Assembly: GCA_039976075.1 (NCBI GenBank)
Contig: JBDWFY010000022.1
Location: forward strand, 62,001 to 126,000
DNA from: JBDWFY01 sp039976075
Lineage (GTDB): Bacteria > Pseudomonadota > Alphaproteobacteria > Rhizobiales > Stappiaceae
DNA: 64,000 bases
Reading direction: 5' to 3'
Part shown: piece by piece, positions 17,221 through 26,375 of the stretch
Layout of the letters: every line of letters begins with the position of its first letter
How positions within the stretch are numbered: position 1 is the first letter of the stretch
The notes under the pieces: generated by a model
The model's input: the letters and a program-made list of their open reading frames with translations, nothing else
Databases searched by the model: none
What the model was told of the DNA's origin: nothing
Program-made: the position numbers and the translations under genes

Positions 17221-20200
17221 TTATTCCGCTGCAGCCATGCCAAGGCGCGCCCGTTCCATTTCAAGGATCGCACGTCGATATTCGACGGGCATGACCTTGA
17301 CGAATTTCGGCCTGTACTCGTCCCAGTGCTCCAGGATTGTCTGACCGCGTGTGGACCCTGTGTGGTGCACATGGCTCTGTATGAGCTGACGCAGTCTTTC
17401 GTCGTCATGTCGCGTCATATCACCGGAGACATCGACACGGCCCTTATGCTCCAGGTCGCCGCCATGGTGATGGAGCTTTTCCAGCAGGTCATCCTCTTCG
17501 GTGACCGGCTCCATATCGACCATTGCAAGGTTACACCTCGAACCGAAGCTGCCGTCCTCATCAAGTACATAGGCCACGCCGCCGCTCATGCCAGCGGCAA
17601 AATTACGCCCGGTCGCTCCAAGAACCACGACAACGCCGCCGGTCATGTATTCGCAGCCATGGTCGCCCACACCTTCAACAACAGCAAGGGCTCCGGAATT
17701 TCGAACCGCAAAACGTTCACCCGCAACGCCCCGGAAGTAACATTCGCCTTCGGTAGCGCCGTACAGAACCGTATTGCCGACAATGATCGAATTTTCCGGT
17801 ACGATATTAGTATTTTCCGGAGGTCTTACTATCAAGCGTCCACCGGACAATCCCTTTCCGACATAATCGTTGCCGTCACCAATCAGATCGAATGAGATGC
17901 CCCGTGCCAGGAATGCACCAAATGCCTGTCCGGCTGTTCCGCGCAATTTGACGGAGATTGTGTCAGTGGGAAGTCCCTTGTGGCCAAACCTCTTTGCGAC
18001 TTCGCCGGAGAGCATGGCGCCCGCCGACCGGTCGACATTCTGGATCTCCGTATCGATCTGCACGGCGGTTTTGCTTTCCAGCGCAGGGCTCGCCAACTCG
18101 ATCAGTTTCCGGTCCAGAACATCATGAATCGGATGATCCTGTTTCTGCGTCCAATAGATCTCTTCGGATGTTGCTTCCGGTTTGAAGAACACCTTGGAGA
18201 AATCCAGGCCGTTGGCTTTCCAGTGGTCCATGAAGGCGCTCTTGTCGAGCAGGTCGGATTGGCCAACCAGTTCATTGAACGTCCGGATGCCGAGCGACGC
18301 CATGATGGCGCGGACTTCCTCGGCGACAAAGAAGAAGAAGTTGATGACATCTTCCGGCGAACCCTTGAACCGTTTGCGAAGGACCGGGTCCTGCGTCGCA
18401 ATGCCAACCGGACAGGTATTCAGATGACATTTGCGCATCATCACGCAACCCGCCGCAATTAGCGGAGCGGTTGAGAAACCAAATTCATCTGCGCCCAGCA
18501 AGGCGCCCACAATGACATCGCGGCCTGTTCTCATACCGCCGTCAACCTGAAGGGCAACCCGGGAGCGCAATTTGTTCAACACCAGCGTTTGATGGGTTTC
18601 AGCAAGACCCATCTCCCAGGGCGAGCCTGCGTGTTTGATCGACGTCAGTGGTGACGCACCCGTTCCGCCATCATAACCGGAGATGGTGATATGATCGGCG
18701 CGGGCTTTTGCAACACCCGCCGCGACTGTTCCAACTCCGACCTCTGAAACCAGTTTCACGGAAATATCGGCCGCAGGCTGAACGTTTTTCAGGTCGTAAA
18801 TGAGCTGAGCCAGGTCTTCGATCGAATAGATGTCGTGATGAGGGGGAGGAGAGATCAATCCCACGCCCTGGGTCGAGTGGCGCACTTTGGCGATGACTGC
18901 ATCAACCTTATGGCCAGGCAGCTGACCGCCTTCTCCGGGTTTTGCCCCTTGTGCAACCTTAATCTGGATCATATCGGCATTGACCAGATACTCGGTCGTG
19001 ACACCAAAGCGACCCGAAGCAACCTGTTTGATCGCCGATCGCTCAGGATTGGAGTCGCCGTTGAGAAGCGGCTGGAAACGTTCGCGTTCCTCGCCGCCTT
19101 CACCCGTATTGGATTTGCCGCCAAACCTGTTCATTGCAATGGCGAGTGTCGTATGTGCTTCCCGGCTGATGGAGCCAAATGACATGGCGCCGGTAGCGAA
19201 CCGCTTGACGATTGCCGAGGCGGGCTCGACTTCGTCAATTGCTATGGGTTCGCGGCCGATCTCTTCGGCAGATTTGATCCGGAAATGGCCCCGAATGGAA
19301 AATCTTCCCTGTTCTTCATTTATTTGCCGAGCGTAATCGAGATATTTCTCCGGCAGGTTCGCCCGAACCGCATGCTGCAACGTGGCGATGTTGTCTGGCG
19401 TCCACATATGGTCTTCGCCACGTGTCCGATAGGCATAGTCGCCACCAAACTCCAGCGAATTGCGCAGAACCGGAACGTCTGTAAAAGCGTTTTGGTGCCG
19501 CTGTGTTGATTCTGCGGCTACTTCTCCAAGTCCGATGCCTTCGATTGTTGTTGCTGTGCCAAAGAAGAACTGATTGATGAATTCTCCGGACAGTCCGACC
19601 GCATCAAATATCTGCGCACCACAATAGGACTGATAGGTCGAGATGCCCATTTTGGACATGACCTTCAAGATGCCCTTGTCAATCGACTTGATGTAGCGCT
19701 CGACAACCTCAAATTCGTCCACCTCTTCGGGAAAATCAAACCGGCTGTGCATGTCTGCAAGGGTCTCGAAAGCCAGGTAAGGATTGATGGCTTCTGCGCC
19801 ATATCCGGCGAGCACGCAGAAATGGTGCACCTCCCGCGCTTCCCCGGTTTCAAGCACAAGGCCGACGGACGTCCGTTTTCCCTTGCGGATCAAATGATGA
19901 TGAACGGCTGCAGTTGCCAGCAGTGCGGGGATTGGGATGCGATCTTTTGAAACCAGTCGGTCAGAGAGAACGATAATGTTGTATCCGTCCGCGACGGCTT
20001 TTTCCGCCCGCTCGCAAAGCTTCGTCAGAGCGGGTTCCATCCCGTCTGCTCCATTCTCCTGCGCATAGGTAATATCCAGTGTTTTCGTCTGGAATTGATT
20101 GTCGCCAATATCACCGATTGCCCGGATTTTCTCCAGATCATCATTGGTCAGGATAGGCTGGCGCACTTCAAGGCGCTTGTGGGTGGACAGACCCTTGAGG

Positions 20201-21954
20201 TCGAACAGGTTCGGGCGTGGGCCGATGAACGACACCAGGCTCATCACCAGTTCTTCACGAATGGGATCTATCGGCGGATTGGTGACCTGTGCGAAATTTT
20301 GCTTGAAGTAGGTGTAGAGCAGTTTGGGTTTGTCCGACAGCGCTGAAATCGGCGTGTCGGTACCCATTGAACCGATGGCTTCCTGGCCAACTGTTGCCAT
20401 TGGTGACATCAGAAGTTTGAGATCTTCCTGCGTGTAACCGAATGCCTGCTGCCGATCGAGAAGACTCTCATGAGTCCGCGGCGGCCGGGCCATAACCTGC
20501 TGCATGTCTTCAAGGACAATTTGTGTCCTCTCCAGCCATTGCTTGTAGGGATTGGCAGCTGCCAGCTGTTTCTTGATTTCCTCATCAGAGATGATTCGAC
20601 CTTCATTCAGGTCGATCAAAAGCATTTTTCCCGGCTGCAGGCGCCATTTCTGAATGATGTCTTCTTCGTTTACCGGCAAAACACCGACTTCGGAACTCAT
20701 GATGACCCGATCATCATTTGTCACAATGTAGCGGGCAGGGCGCAGGCCGTTTCTGTCGAGGGTCGCACCAATCTGACGACCATCAGTAAAGGCGACAGCT
20801 GCCGGTCCGTCCCATGGTTCCATCAGCGCAGCGTGATATTCATAAAATGCGCGCCTGTTATCGCCCATCAGAGGGTTACCGGCCCAGGCTTCGGGGATCA
20901 GCATCATTGCAGAGTGAGCAAGCGAATATCCGCCCAGGAAAAGGAATTCCAGTGCGTTGTCAAAACAGGCCGTATCAGACTGGCCTTCATAGGAAATAGG
21001 CCAGAGTTTTGAAATATCTTCGCCAAAGAGTGGCGAGGAGACGGACGCTTGCCGGGCCGCCATCCAATTGACATTGCCGCGCAGAGTATTGATTTCGCCG
21101 TTGTGGGCGACCATCCGGTATGGATGAGATAGCTTCCAGGACGGAAATGTATTGGTAGAAAACCGCTGATGGACCAGCGCAAGCGCGGTTTCAAAATCCG
21201 GGTCGTTGAGATCGGCATAATAGGCACCGACCTGTTCAGCCAGGAACATGCCTTTGTACACTATCGTTCTGGACGACATCGAAACGATGTAAAATCCGTT
21301 GTCCCGACCTTCCGTTTCCTTAAAGATCTTGTTGGAAATTTCCTTGCGCAGTATGTACAGTCTTCGTTCGAAGTCATCTCCGGCAAGGCCATCCCTGGCA
21401 CCAATGAAAACCTGCATGTGACAGGGTTCTGTTGCAGCAATATCGGGATCTTTGGAAAGACCGCTATTATCGGTAGGCACCGTGCGCCAACCCAAAAGCG
21501 GCAGGTCGCCCGCTTTCGTCGTTTCTTCAAAAATATCGATGATATGCTTTCGCATGTCATCGTCTTGCGGCATGAAAATATATCCCACGCCATATTGACC
21601 TGCGGGTGGCAGTGCGAAACCCATCTCAGGGGCATTCTTGGCAAAAAGTTTGTGCGGAATTTGTACCAGAACACCCGCGCCGTCACCCATCAGAGGATCA
21701 GCGCCGACCGCCCCTCTATGAGTCAGGTTCACGAGCATCTGAAGGCCATCTTGAACAATCTTGTGGGATGGTACGCCCTTGAGATTGGCAACAAACCCGA
21801 CACCGCACGCGTCATGTTCATTTGCAGGATCGTACAGACCTTGCGCTTGAGGCAAACCGTGGGTTTGAACCGTTGCGGCGGGTGTTTGACGGAAAGAAGT
21901 CTTGGCGTCGGTGATTGTGCCCAGATCGTTGGTTTCCATGCCTGCCTCGCCCAT
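17221..21954 (-). CDS. gltB: Glutamate synthase (NADPH) large subunit
   Basis: The 1,577-residue alpha subunit of GOGAT. After a propeptide the class II glutamine amidotransferase nucleophile is Cys50 in EHDACGVGF. The amidotransferase domain runs to about 450, followed by the central domain (about 490-790), the FMN-binding synthase domain (about 860-1230) with KCHLNTCPVGIATQDP forming the [3Fe-4S] site, and the C-terminal beta-helix (about 1290-1530) with repeated GGVVVVLGATGRNFAAGMSG-type turns. ATG at 21954 has GGAG six bases upstream. Length and domain order are normal. It forms an operon with gltD. Confidence 0.98.
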   Translation of the reverse strand: MGEAGMETNDLGTITDAKTSFRQTPAATVQTHGLPQAQGLYDPANEHDACGVGFVANLKGVPSHKIVQDGLQMLVNLTHRGAVGADPLMGDGAGVLVQIPHKLFAKNAPEMGFALPPAGQYGVGYIFMPQDDDMRKHIIDIFEETTKAGDLPLLGWRTVPTDNSGLSKDPDIAATEPCHMQVFIGARDGLAGDDFERRLYILRKEISNKIFKETEGRDNGFYIVSMSSRTIVYKGMFLAEQVGAYYADLNDPDFETALALVHQRFSTNTFPSWKLSHPYRMVAHNGEINTLRGNVNWMAARQASVSSPLFGEDISKLWPISYEGQSDTACFDNALEFLFLGGYSLAHSAMMLIPEAWAGNPLMGDNRRAFYEYHAALMEPWDGPAAVAFTDGRQIGATLDRNGLRPARYIVTNDDRVIMSSEVGVLPVNEEDIIQKWRLQPGKMLLIDLNEGRIISDEEIKKQLAAANPYKQWLERTQIVLEDMQQVMARPPRTHESLLDRQQAFGYTQEDLKLLMSPMATVGQEAIGSMGTDTPISALSDKPKLLYTYFKQNFAQVTNPPIDPIREELVMSLVSFIGPRPNLFDLKGLSTHKRLEVRQPILTNDDLEKIRAIGDIGDNQFQTKTLDITYAQENGADGMEPALTKLCERAEKAVADGYNIIVLSDRLVSKDRIPIPALLATAAVHHHLIRKGKRTSVGLVLETGEAREVHHFCVLAGYGAEAINPYLAFETLADMHSRFDFPEEVDEFEVVERYIKSIDKGILKVMSKMGISTYQSYCGAQIFDAVGLSGEFINQFFFGTATTIEGIGLGEVAAESTQRHQNAFTDVPVLRNSLEFGGDYAYRTRGEDHMWTPDNIATLQHAVRANLPEKYLDYARQINEEQGRFSIRGHFRIKSAEEIGREPIAIDEVEPASAIVKRFATGAMSFGSISREAHTTLAIAMNRFGGKSNTGEGGEERERFQPLLNGDSNPERSAIKQVASGRFGVTTEYLVNADMIQIKVAQGAKPGEGGQLPGHKVDAVIAKVRHSTQGVGLISPPPHHDIYSIEDLAQLIYDLKNVQPAADISVKLVSEVGVGTVAAGVAKARADHITISGYDGGTGASPLTSIKHAGSPWEMGLAETHQTLVLNKLRSRVALQVDGGMRTGRDVIVGALLGADEFGFSTAPLIAAGCVMMRKCHLNTCPVGIATQDPVLRKRFKGSPEDVINFFFFVAEEVRAIMASLGIRTFNELVGQSDLLDKSAFMDHWKANGLDFSKVFFKPEATSEEIYWTQKQDHPIHDVLDRKLIELASPALESKTAVQIDTEIQNVDRSAGAMLSGEVAKRFGHKGLPTDTISVKLRGTAGQAFGAFLARGISFDLIGDGNDYVGKGLSGGRLIVRPPENTNIVPENSIIVGNTVLYGATEGECYFRGVAGERFAVRNSGALAVVEGVGDHGCEYMTGGVVVVLGATGRNFAAGMSGGVAYVLDEDGSFGSRCNLAMVDMEPVTEEDDLLEKLHHHGGDLEHKGRVDVSGDMTRHDDERLRQLIQSHVHHTGSTRGQTILEHWDEYRPKFVKVMPVEYRRAILEMERARLGMAAAE

Positions 21955-23091
21955 ACTCGTCTCCGTATTTCAGAATGGCGGTCTTCCAAAATACAATGGA
22001 AGGCCGGCCAGCTTTCAGCCGATCAAATTTCGAGTCATTCGACCGATTCCGGCCGTCACGAATTTTTTTAGCAGCGTCAACGATTCAGCCTCCTGCGGTC
22101 GGGTCGCACATTTTCCAGTGCGGCTCGAGCGACGAGACGGCAAAATGCCTCGGCTCTGCTGTATTTTTGGACGCACCCCTTTTCAAAGGTCGTCCGACGG
22201 GTGGGGCATTCTGAGTCCCCGTGCGCCGCTCTGAGTAACAATTTTCATCTTCGCCGATGAAAAAGTCGCCCGTTCCCATTTTCCGTTGACCGGAAAGAAG
22301 AGCGTGCGTTTCAGAGTGGCATACCGGCATTTGGACAGATTTGTGAAGCACAAACACCCGCCACACCGGCATTTAATGTTAATGGGACAGTAACACTGTC
22401 CTATTCAGATTGGCAACATGCCAGATTTCGTTCATCAGGGCAAGTGCCCAAACACAGTGTTAATAGCACTTTATTTCATTTTATAACCACAGTGAGGAGT
22501 GAATGAAAACTATTGCGGTCCGATGCGAACGATTATTGCGCAAATGATCTGAAAGAAAAGGTCACTGGATCGACTGCCTGGACTTGATATTAAGTGCGGT
22601 CTTGTTGTTGCGCTGTTGTGAGCACGCCTGTGCAAGGTGGCACCGCCTGCCGGACAGTTCGCATGAATTATTACGCAAGTAAGTTTTTCAAGTATATAAA
22701 TATTTATATTAAAGTTATCTAATTAATACACTTCAATACATTCGTGATGTTCTTTATGTCGTATTAAATTTTCCTTTTATTGTATTTTAACTTGAAAGTG
22801 GGATGCTGAGCCAGACGATAGTGCTGATGTTGCATCCGCGGGAGGGTTCATTGTTGTGAATCTGCCCCCGTATCCAGCGTTGCGCATTCTCTCGTCCTAT
22901 TGGTTCTGCGATCTAAACAGAACCGCTGCATGAGGCAACAAGCCTGCATTGATCGTGAGGTGAATGCAGGATTTGCCTGTCGGAAAAATGTGTCCGAGGG
23001 GCAAAGTGTCTGGGGAACTGGAACGATCACTTTTTGGAATTTTCATACAATAGCCAAAGGGTGCGTTGAGTAGAAAGTATATGGAGTAAGT
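21955..23091. other. 1.1 kb gene-free region between gltB and the bufferin operon
   Basis: No convincing gene on either strand. The part next to gltB (about 22090-22265) holds a run of small hairpins: GTCGCAC/GTGCGGC, GGC/GCC, GGGG/CCCC (22203-22220) and TTTTCATC/GATGAAAA (22242-22263). These could be a long gltB leader or an unannotated RNA. About 22670-22800 is extremely AT-rich. The promoters of gltBD (minus) and bufA (plus) must lie here, but I cannot assign them. A 60-codon minus-strand frame at 22848-23030 has no supporting feature. Confidence 0.5.
22385..22401. repeat. Perfect 7-bp dyad, possible operator
   Basis: GGACAGT, three bases, then ACTGTCC: a perfect inverted repeat with a 3-base spacer in the gltB-bufA intergenic region. 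The size suits a dimeric regulator site, but the regulator is not identifiable from sequence alone. Confidence 0.35.
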
Positions 23092-23400
23092 ATGTCTGCA
23101 AATCCGAAATCGGTTACAGCCGCTCTGATTGCGGGGGCTGTTGCTACCGCTGTATCATCTCTCTCGTTGCCGACTGGAGCTGTCGCGGGGGCTAAGGAAA
23201 AGTGCTACGGCGTTGCCTTGGCCGGGAAAAACGACTGTGCTGCTGGTGCCGGTACAACGTGCGCCGGTACGTCGACGGTCGACTATCAGGGGAACGCCTG
23301 GTCGCTTGTTCCCAAGGGAACATGCGTGACAACGGAATTGCCGGACGGGCGACATGGATCGCTGGCAGAACTTGATCGGGATTTACCGCCAAAGGCCTGA
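23092..23400 (+). CDS. bufA1: Bufferin precursor peptide, BufA1/DUF2282 type
   Basis: A 102-residue exported precursor of a copper-binding ribosomal peptide. The signal peptide covers about 1-33. The mature part has exactly four cysteines, at 38, 49, 57 and 78, in the DUF2282 pattern KCYGVALAGKNDCAAGAGTT then KGTC. In characterised bufferins the middle cysteines are converted by an MNIO enzyme to heterocycles that bind copper, and the product is made under copper stress. GGAG stands five bases before the ATG. The next genes encode the expected modifying enzyme (DUF692), its partner (DUF2063) and a DoxX protein. The modification sites here are inferred by analogy. Confidence 0.9.
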   Translation: MSANPKSVTAALIAGAVATAVSSLSLPTGAVAGAKEKCYGVALAGKNDCAAGAGTTCAGTSTVDYQGNAWSLVPKGTCVTTELPDGRHGSLAELDRDLPPKA

Positions 23401-23450
23401 CAACACGGCCCTACCATGCTGACAGTATGGTCAGTCTATTTCTTTCCAGC

Positions 23451-23479
23451 AACGGCGTCTCACCAGGAGACGTCGTTTT
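23451..23479 (+). promoter_or_regulatory. Hairpin between precursor and modifying-enzyme genes
   Basis: AACGGCGTCTC (23451-23461) pairs with GAGACGTCGTT (23467-23477) with one G-U pair and a 5-base loop, followed by TTTTG (two of these T's close the stem). It lies between the precursor gene and the enzyme genes. Such partial terminators or stability stems commonly give more precursor than enzyme. A weaker stem ACCAT/ATGGT precedes it near 23413-23431. Confidence 0.5.
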
Positions 23480-23561
23480 GCAATACGCTTTATTTACTCC
23501 AACAAGTTTAGGATCGGCGAACAACATTCAACGGTGAACGGACCGGGGAAGCCGATTGAAC

Positions 23562-24470
23562 ATGAAAAACGCTATCCAGAGTCCGCCGGATATCAGCGGA
23601 TTTCAGCCGCTACCAATTGGTGCGCGGGCAGGCGCCGGCTTGAAACCGGAGCATGTCAGTCAAATAATGTCGGACAGCCCCGATATCGGCTTTTTTGAAG
23701 TCCATGCCGAAAATTACATGGGAGCAGGTGGGCTTCCGCACCACCAGTTATCGCAGATTAGATCTTCTTATCCAATCTCATTGCATGGGGTCGGATTATC
23801 GATCGGTTCAGAACAACCGCTTGATCGCGAACATCTTCACCGCCTAAAAACATTGTTCGACCGGTATCAGCCAGCTTTATTTTCCGAACATCTGGCTTGG
23901 TCAACGCACGATAATGTTTTTCTCAATGACCTCTTGCCCGTTCCCTACAATGCGGAAGTCCTTGACCGGGTTTGCATGCATATCGATCAGGTTCAGGAAG
24001 TGCTTGGTACAAGAATGCTGCTGGAAAACCCTTCTACCTATCTTGCTTTTGCAGATAGCACGATGTGTGAAGGTTCCTTTTTGAGAGAAGTTGCAGACCG
24101 GACCGGTTGCGGACTTTTGCTTGATATCAACAATGTGCAGGTATCGGCGGTCAATCAAGACTATTGCCCACGTGCGTATCTGAATGACTTTCCCATCGAC
24201 AAGGTTGAAGAAATTCACCTCGCCGGGCATGCACCCGATCAGGACGACGAGGGGCGGTTACTCCTTATTGATGCGCATGACCGGGAGGTATCGGAATCCG
24301 TCTGGCGGTTGTTTGAGGAAGTTGTCAAGGCGAGTGGGCCTGTTCCGACACTCATAGAATGGGACAATGATATTCCCGCATGGCCGATTTTGCTTCAGGA
24401 AGCGGCTAAAGCGGATCTTGTTTTGACGTCTGCGAACCGGGAGAACTATTTTGCCACGTCCCGTCGATGA
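23562..24470 (+). CDS. bufB: MNIO (DUF692) peptide-modifying iron enzyme
   Basis: A 302-residue TIM-barrel enzyme of the multinuclear non-haem iron oxidative family, which oxidises cysteines of bufferin precursors. Metal-ligand-type motifs are visible in order: SLHGVGLSIG (about 72-81), SEHLAW (about 107-112), ENPSTY (about 155-160), LDINNVQVSA (about 189-198), HLAGHAPD (about 220-227) and IEWDNDIP (about 266-273). The ATG at 23562 and a TTG two codons earlier share the same GGGGAAG ribosome site, so the start is ambiguous by two codons. Its end overlaps the next gene by 20 bases. It should act in the cytosol on the BufA precursor before export. Confidence 0.9.
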   Translation: MKNAIQSPPDISGFQPLPIGARAGAGLKPEHVSQIMSDSPDIGFFEVHAENYMGAGGLPHHQLSQIRSSYPISLHGVGLSIGSEQPLDREHLHRLKTLFDRYQPALFSEHLAWSTHDNVFLNDLLPVPYNAEVLDRVCMHIDQVQEVLGTRMLLENPSTYLAFADSTMCEGSFLREVADRTGCGLLLDINNVQVSAVNQDYCPRAYLNDFPIDKVEEIHLAGHAPDQDDEGRLLLIDAHDREVSESVWRLFEEVVKASGPVPTLIEWDNDIPAWPILLQEAAKADLVLTSANRENYFATSRR

Positions 24471-25242
24471 TCAAAAGGCTTTCACCAACGCGCTCCTCAA
24501 TGCTGACTGCCCCGAACCGTCCAACGTGTCCGGCCCTGCTGGGACAAGGGCCGGAAAGCGGTTTGATATCTACAGGAACAATGTTCACTGCAGTCTGATT
24601 GGAGCACTTGAAAGCACATATCCGGCAATTCAGCGGTTGGTCGGGGAAGAGTATTTCAAATCACTTGCACGGGCGTTCATCGAAACACGTCCGCCAATAT
24701 CTCCAATACTTATCGATTACGGCAGCGCTTTTTCCGCATTTGTCCGGGATTTTCCGCCACTGGCTTCCTATCCGTATCTGGAAGATGTTGCACAGCTTGA
24801 ATGGGCGTGGCAACGGGCATTTCACGCCAACGACGATCCGGTCGTGACACCGGAGATGCTTGCTTCGGTGTCTGAAAGTCAGCTGTCGACCATGCGATTT
24901 GTTCCGCATTCAGCTACGGCGATAATTGTCTCAAGTTACCCCGTATTTTCTCTATTCCGATCAAACCGATCTGGCAATGAAGGCAATGACAAACCGATGG
25001 AGCAAGCGGAAACGGTGCTGGTGACACGTCCGGTCCATGCCGTTGAGCTAAGAGTAGTGACAGATGGTTCTGCGCATTTTGTCCGTGCACTCAGCGAGGG
25101 TAGGACCCTGGTGGAGGCTGCGGAGAGTTGTTCAGATATTGAGGGATTTGATCTTGCGGAAAATATTCAAGGAGTACTGCAGTCCGGTGCTTTTCGAATG
25201 ATCGAGTTACGAAACCGCATAACGCACTCTGTTTGTGCGTGA
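24451..25242 (+). CDS. bufC: DUF2063/HvfC-BufC family partner of the MNIO enzyme
   Basis: A 263-residue protein. The N-terminal DUF2063 domain (about 8-110) has the family pattern RFDIYRNNV, SLIGALESTYPAIQRLVGEE and YLEDVAQLEWAW. The C-terminal part (about 115-263) is the less conserved beta-rich domain seen in HvfC/BufC. In studied systems this protein binds the precursor leader and delivers it to the MNIO enzyme. The start codon is TTG and the first 20 bases overlap bufB, so translation is probably coupled. Gene order and spacing match described bufferin operons. Confidence 0.85.
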   Translation: MPRPVDDQKAFTNALLNADCPEPSNVSGPAGTRAGKRFDIYRNNVHCSLIGALESTYPAIQRLVGEEYFKSLARAFIETRPPISPILIDYGSAFSAFVRDFPPLASYPYLEDVAQLEWAWQRAFHANDDPVVTPEMLASVSESQLSTMRFVPHSATAIIVSSYPVFSLFRSNRSGNEGNDKPMEQAETVLVTRPVHAVELRVVTDGSAHFVRALSEGRTLVEAAESCSDIEGFDLAENIQGVLQSGAFRMIELRNRITHSVCA

Positions 25243-25264
25243 AAGGGTTCAGAGGGAAGACGAA

Positions 25265-25834
25265 ATGAACAGGTTTGTGGTTCACACAGCAAATATTCAC
25301 GCAGCCATATTTGGTGCGCTACAACGGATCACTGACGGGTGGTTGTTGGGGTTGGCTGCCAGGTTTGTTTTTGCCAGTGTTCTGTTGGTTTACTTCATCA
25401 ACTCAGCACGGACCAAGATGGGAGAGGGGTTGCTGGGATTTCTGAAACCCAGCGACGGAGCGTATGTGCAGATTCTACCAAAGATGATGGAGCAGGTTGG
25501 CTATGATGCTAGCCAGATACCTTTCTTTCCCTACGGTCTCATTGTTTTGGCAGGTACAGTAAGTGAGCTGTTGCTTCCGATCATGATTACCGTCGGTCTG
25601 TTCACGCGAATATCAAGTCTCGGGATGATTATCTTCGTGGTTGTGATGAGCTATGTTGACATTACGGCCCACAACGTGGACTCGGCAACAATCGGAGCTT
25701 TGTTTGATGGCAATCCGGGGTCGATCATTGCCGATCAACGCTTGATGTGGATTTTCATCCTGCTTGTTCTGGTTCTGCGTGGACCGGGACGCTTGTCATT
25801 GGATTGGTTGATTGGCAGATCCGGCAGGCTCTGA
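25265..25834 (+). CDS. DoxX family membrane protein of the bufferin operon
   Basis: A 189-residue protein with four hydrophobic segments (about 30-52, 78-100, 105-127 and 155-175) in the DoxX pattern. The ATG at 25265 is preceded by GAGGGAAG. A GTG at 25235, inside bufC, is open but has no ribosome site. DoxX genes are regular members of MNIO/DUF692 operons (for example the HvfX gene of Haemophilus). Their role is not established; quinone-linked redox chemistry or membrane transport of the product has been proposed for the family. It is last in the operon, with a strong hairpin downstream. Confidence 0.85.
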   Translation: MNRFVVHTANIHAAIFGALQRITDGWLLGLAARFVFASVLLVYFINSARTKMGEGLLGFLKPSDGAYVQILPKMMEQVGYDASQIPFFPYGLIVLAGTVSELLLPIMITVGLFTRISSLGMIIFVVVMSYVDITAHNVDSATIGALFDGNPGSIIADQRLMWIFILLVLVLRGPGRLSLDWLIGRSGRL

Positions 25835-25864
25835 AACGAAGGTTGTTGTGTTCGGCATGATAAA

Positions 25865-25891
25865 AAACGCCTCGCAAAATGCGAGGCGTTT
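25865..25891. terminator. Bidirectional terminator between the bufferin operon and hsp20
   Basis: A perfect 12-bp stem, AAACGCCTCGCA and TGCGAGGCGTTT, with a 3-base loop between two convergent genes. On the minus strand it runs into TTTTTT, so it is an intrinsic terminator for hsp20; it probably also stops the bufferin transcript. Confidence 0.85.
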
Positions 25892-25916
25892 CGATTCAAA
25901 CTCTACACAATGACTG

Positions 25917-26375
25917 TCAGGATGATACCTGGCCTTCAATCTGTTTATGTTCGGATTGTTCGGTTTTGATCGCAATTTTGCGTGGCTTCATTGCTTCGGG
26001 AATTTCCCGAACCAGGTCTATATGCAGCAAACCGTTTTCGAGGCTTGCACCGCGAACTTCGACGAAGTCGGCGAGCTGGAAGCGGCGTTCAAACGCACGC
26101 GCCGCAATACCGCGATAGATGACTTCAGATTCATCCGATTCTGCCGGCTTTTCGCCTTTGATTGCGAGGACCGATTCCTTGGCTTCAATCGTTAAGCCAT
26201 CGTTTCCGAACCCGGCCACAGCCATAGTAATGCGATAGGCGTTATCACCGGTCCGCTCTATGTTATAGGGCGGGTAGCTTGGTGTGCCATCGCCATTGGC
26301 AGTATCAAGCAAAGAGAAGAGGCGATCGAAACCGACTGTTGAACGGTATAGTGGGCTGAAATCAAGATGACGCAT
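25917..26375 (-). CDS. Hsp20 family small heat-shock protein (IbpA-like)
   Basis: A 152-residue ATP-independent chaperone that holds unfolding proteins. It has the short N-terminal arm MRHLDFSPLYRSTVGFDRL of class A rhizobial small heat-shock proteins and an alpha-crystallin domain (about 38-130) with YNIERTGDNAYRITMAVAGF and the ENGLLHIDLVREIPE strand. A C-terminal K-P-R-K-I-A-I extension (about 130-137) carries the I-x-I anchoring motif. A perfect AAGGAGG site precedes the ATG and is embedded in a ROSE-like thermometer hairpin, so translation should rise at heat shock. Confidence 0.92.
   Translation of the reverse strand: MRHLDFSPLYRSTVGFDRLFSLLDTANGDGTPSYPPYNIERTGDNAYRITMAVAGFGNDGLTIEAKESVLAIKGEKPAESDESEVIYRGIAARAFERRFQLADFVEVRGASLENGLLHIDLVREIPEAMKPRKIAIKTEQSEHKQIEGQVSS

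Noticed and set aside
23007..23060. ECF-sigma promoter before bufA
   Set aside because: GGAAC is present near 23020, but no convincing -10 partner at the right distance could be found, so no promoter is claimed.
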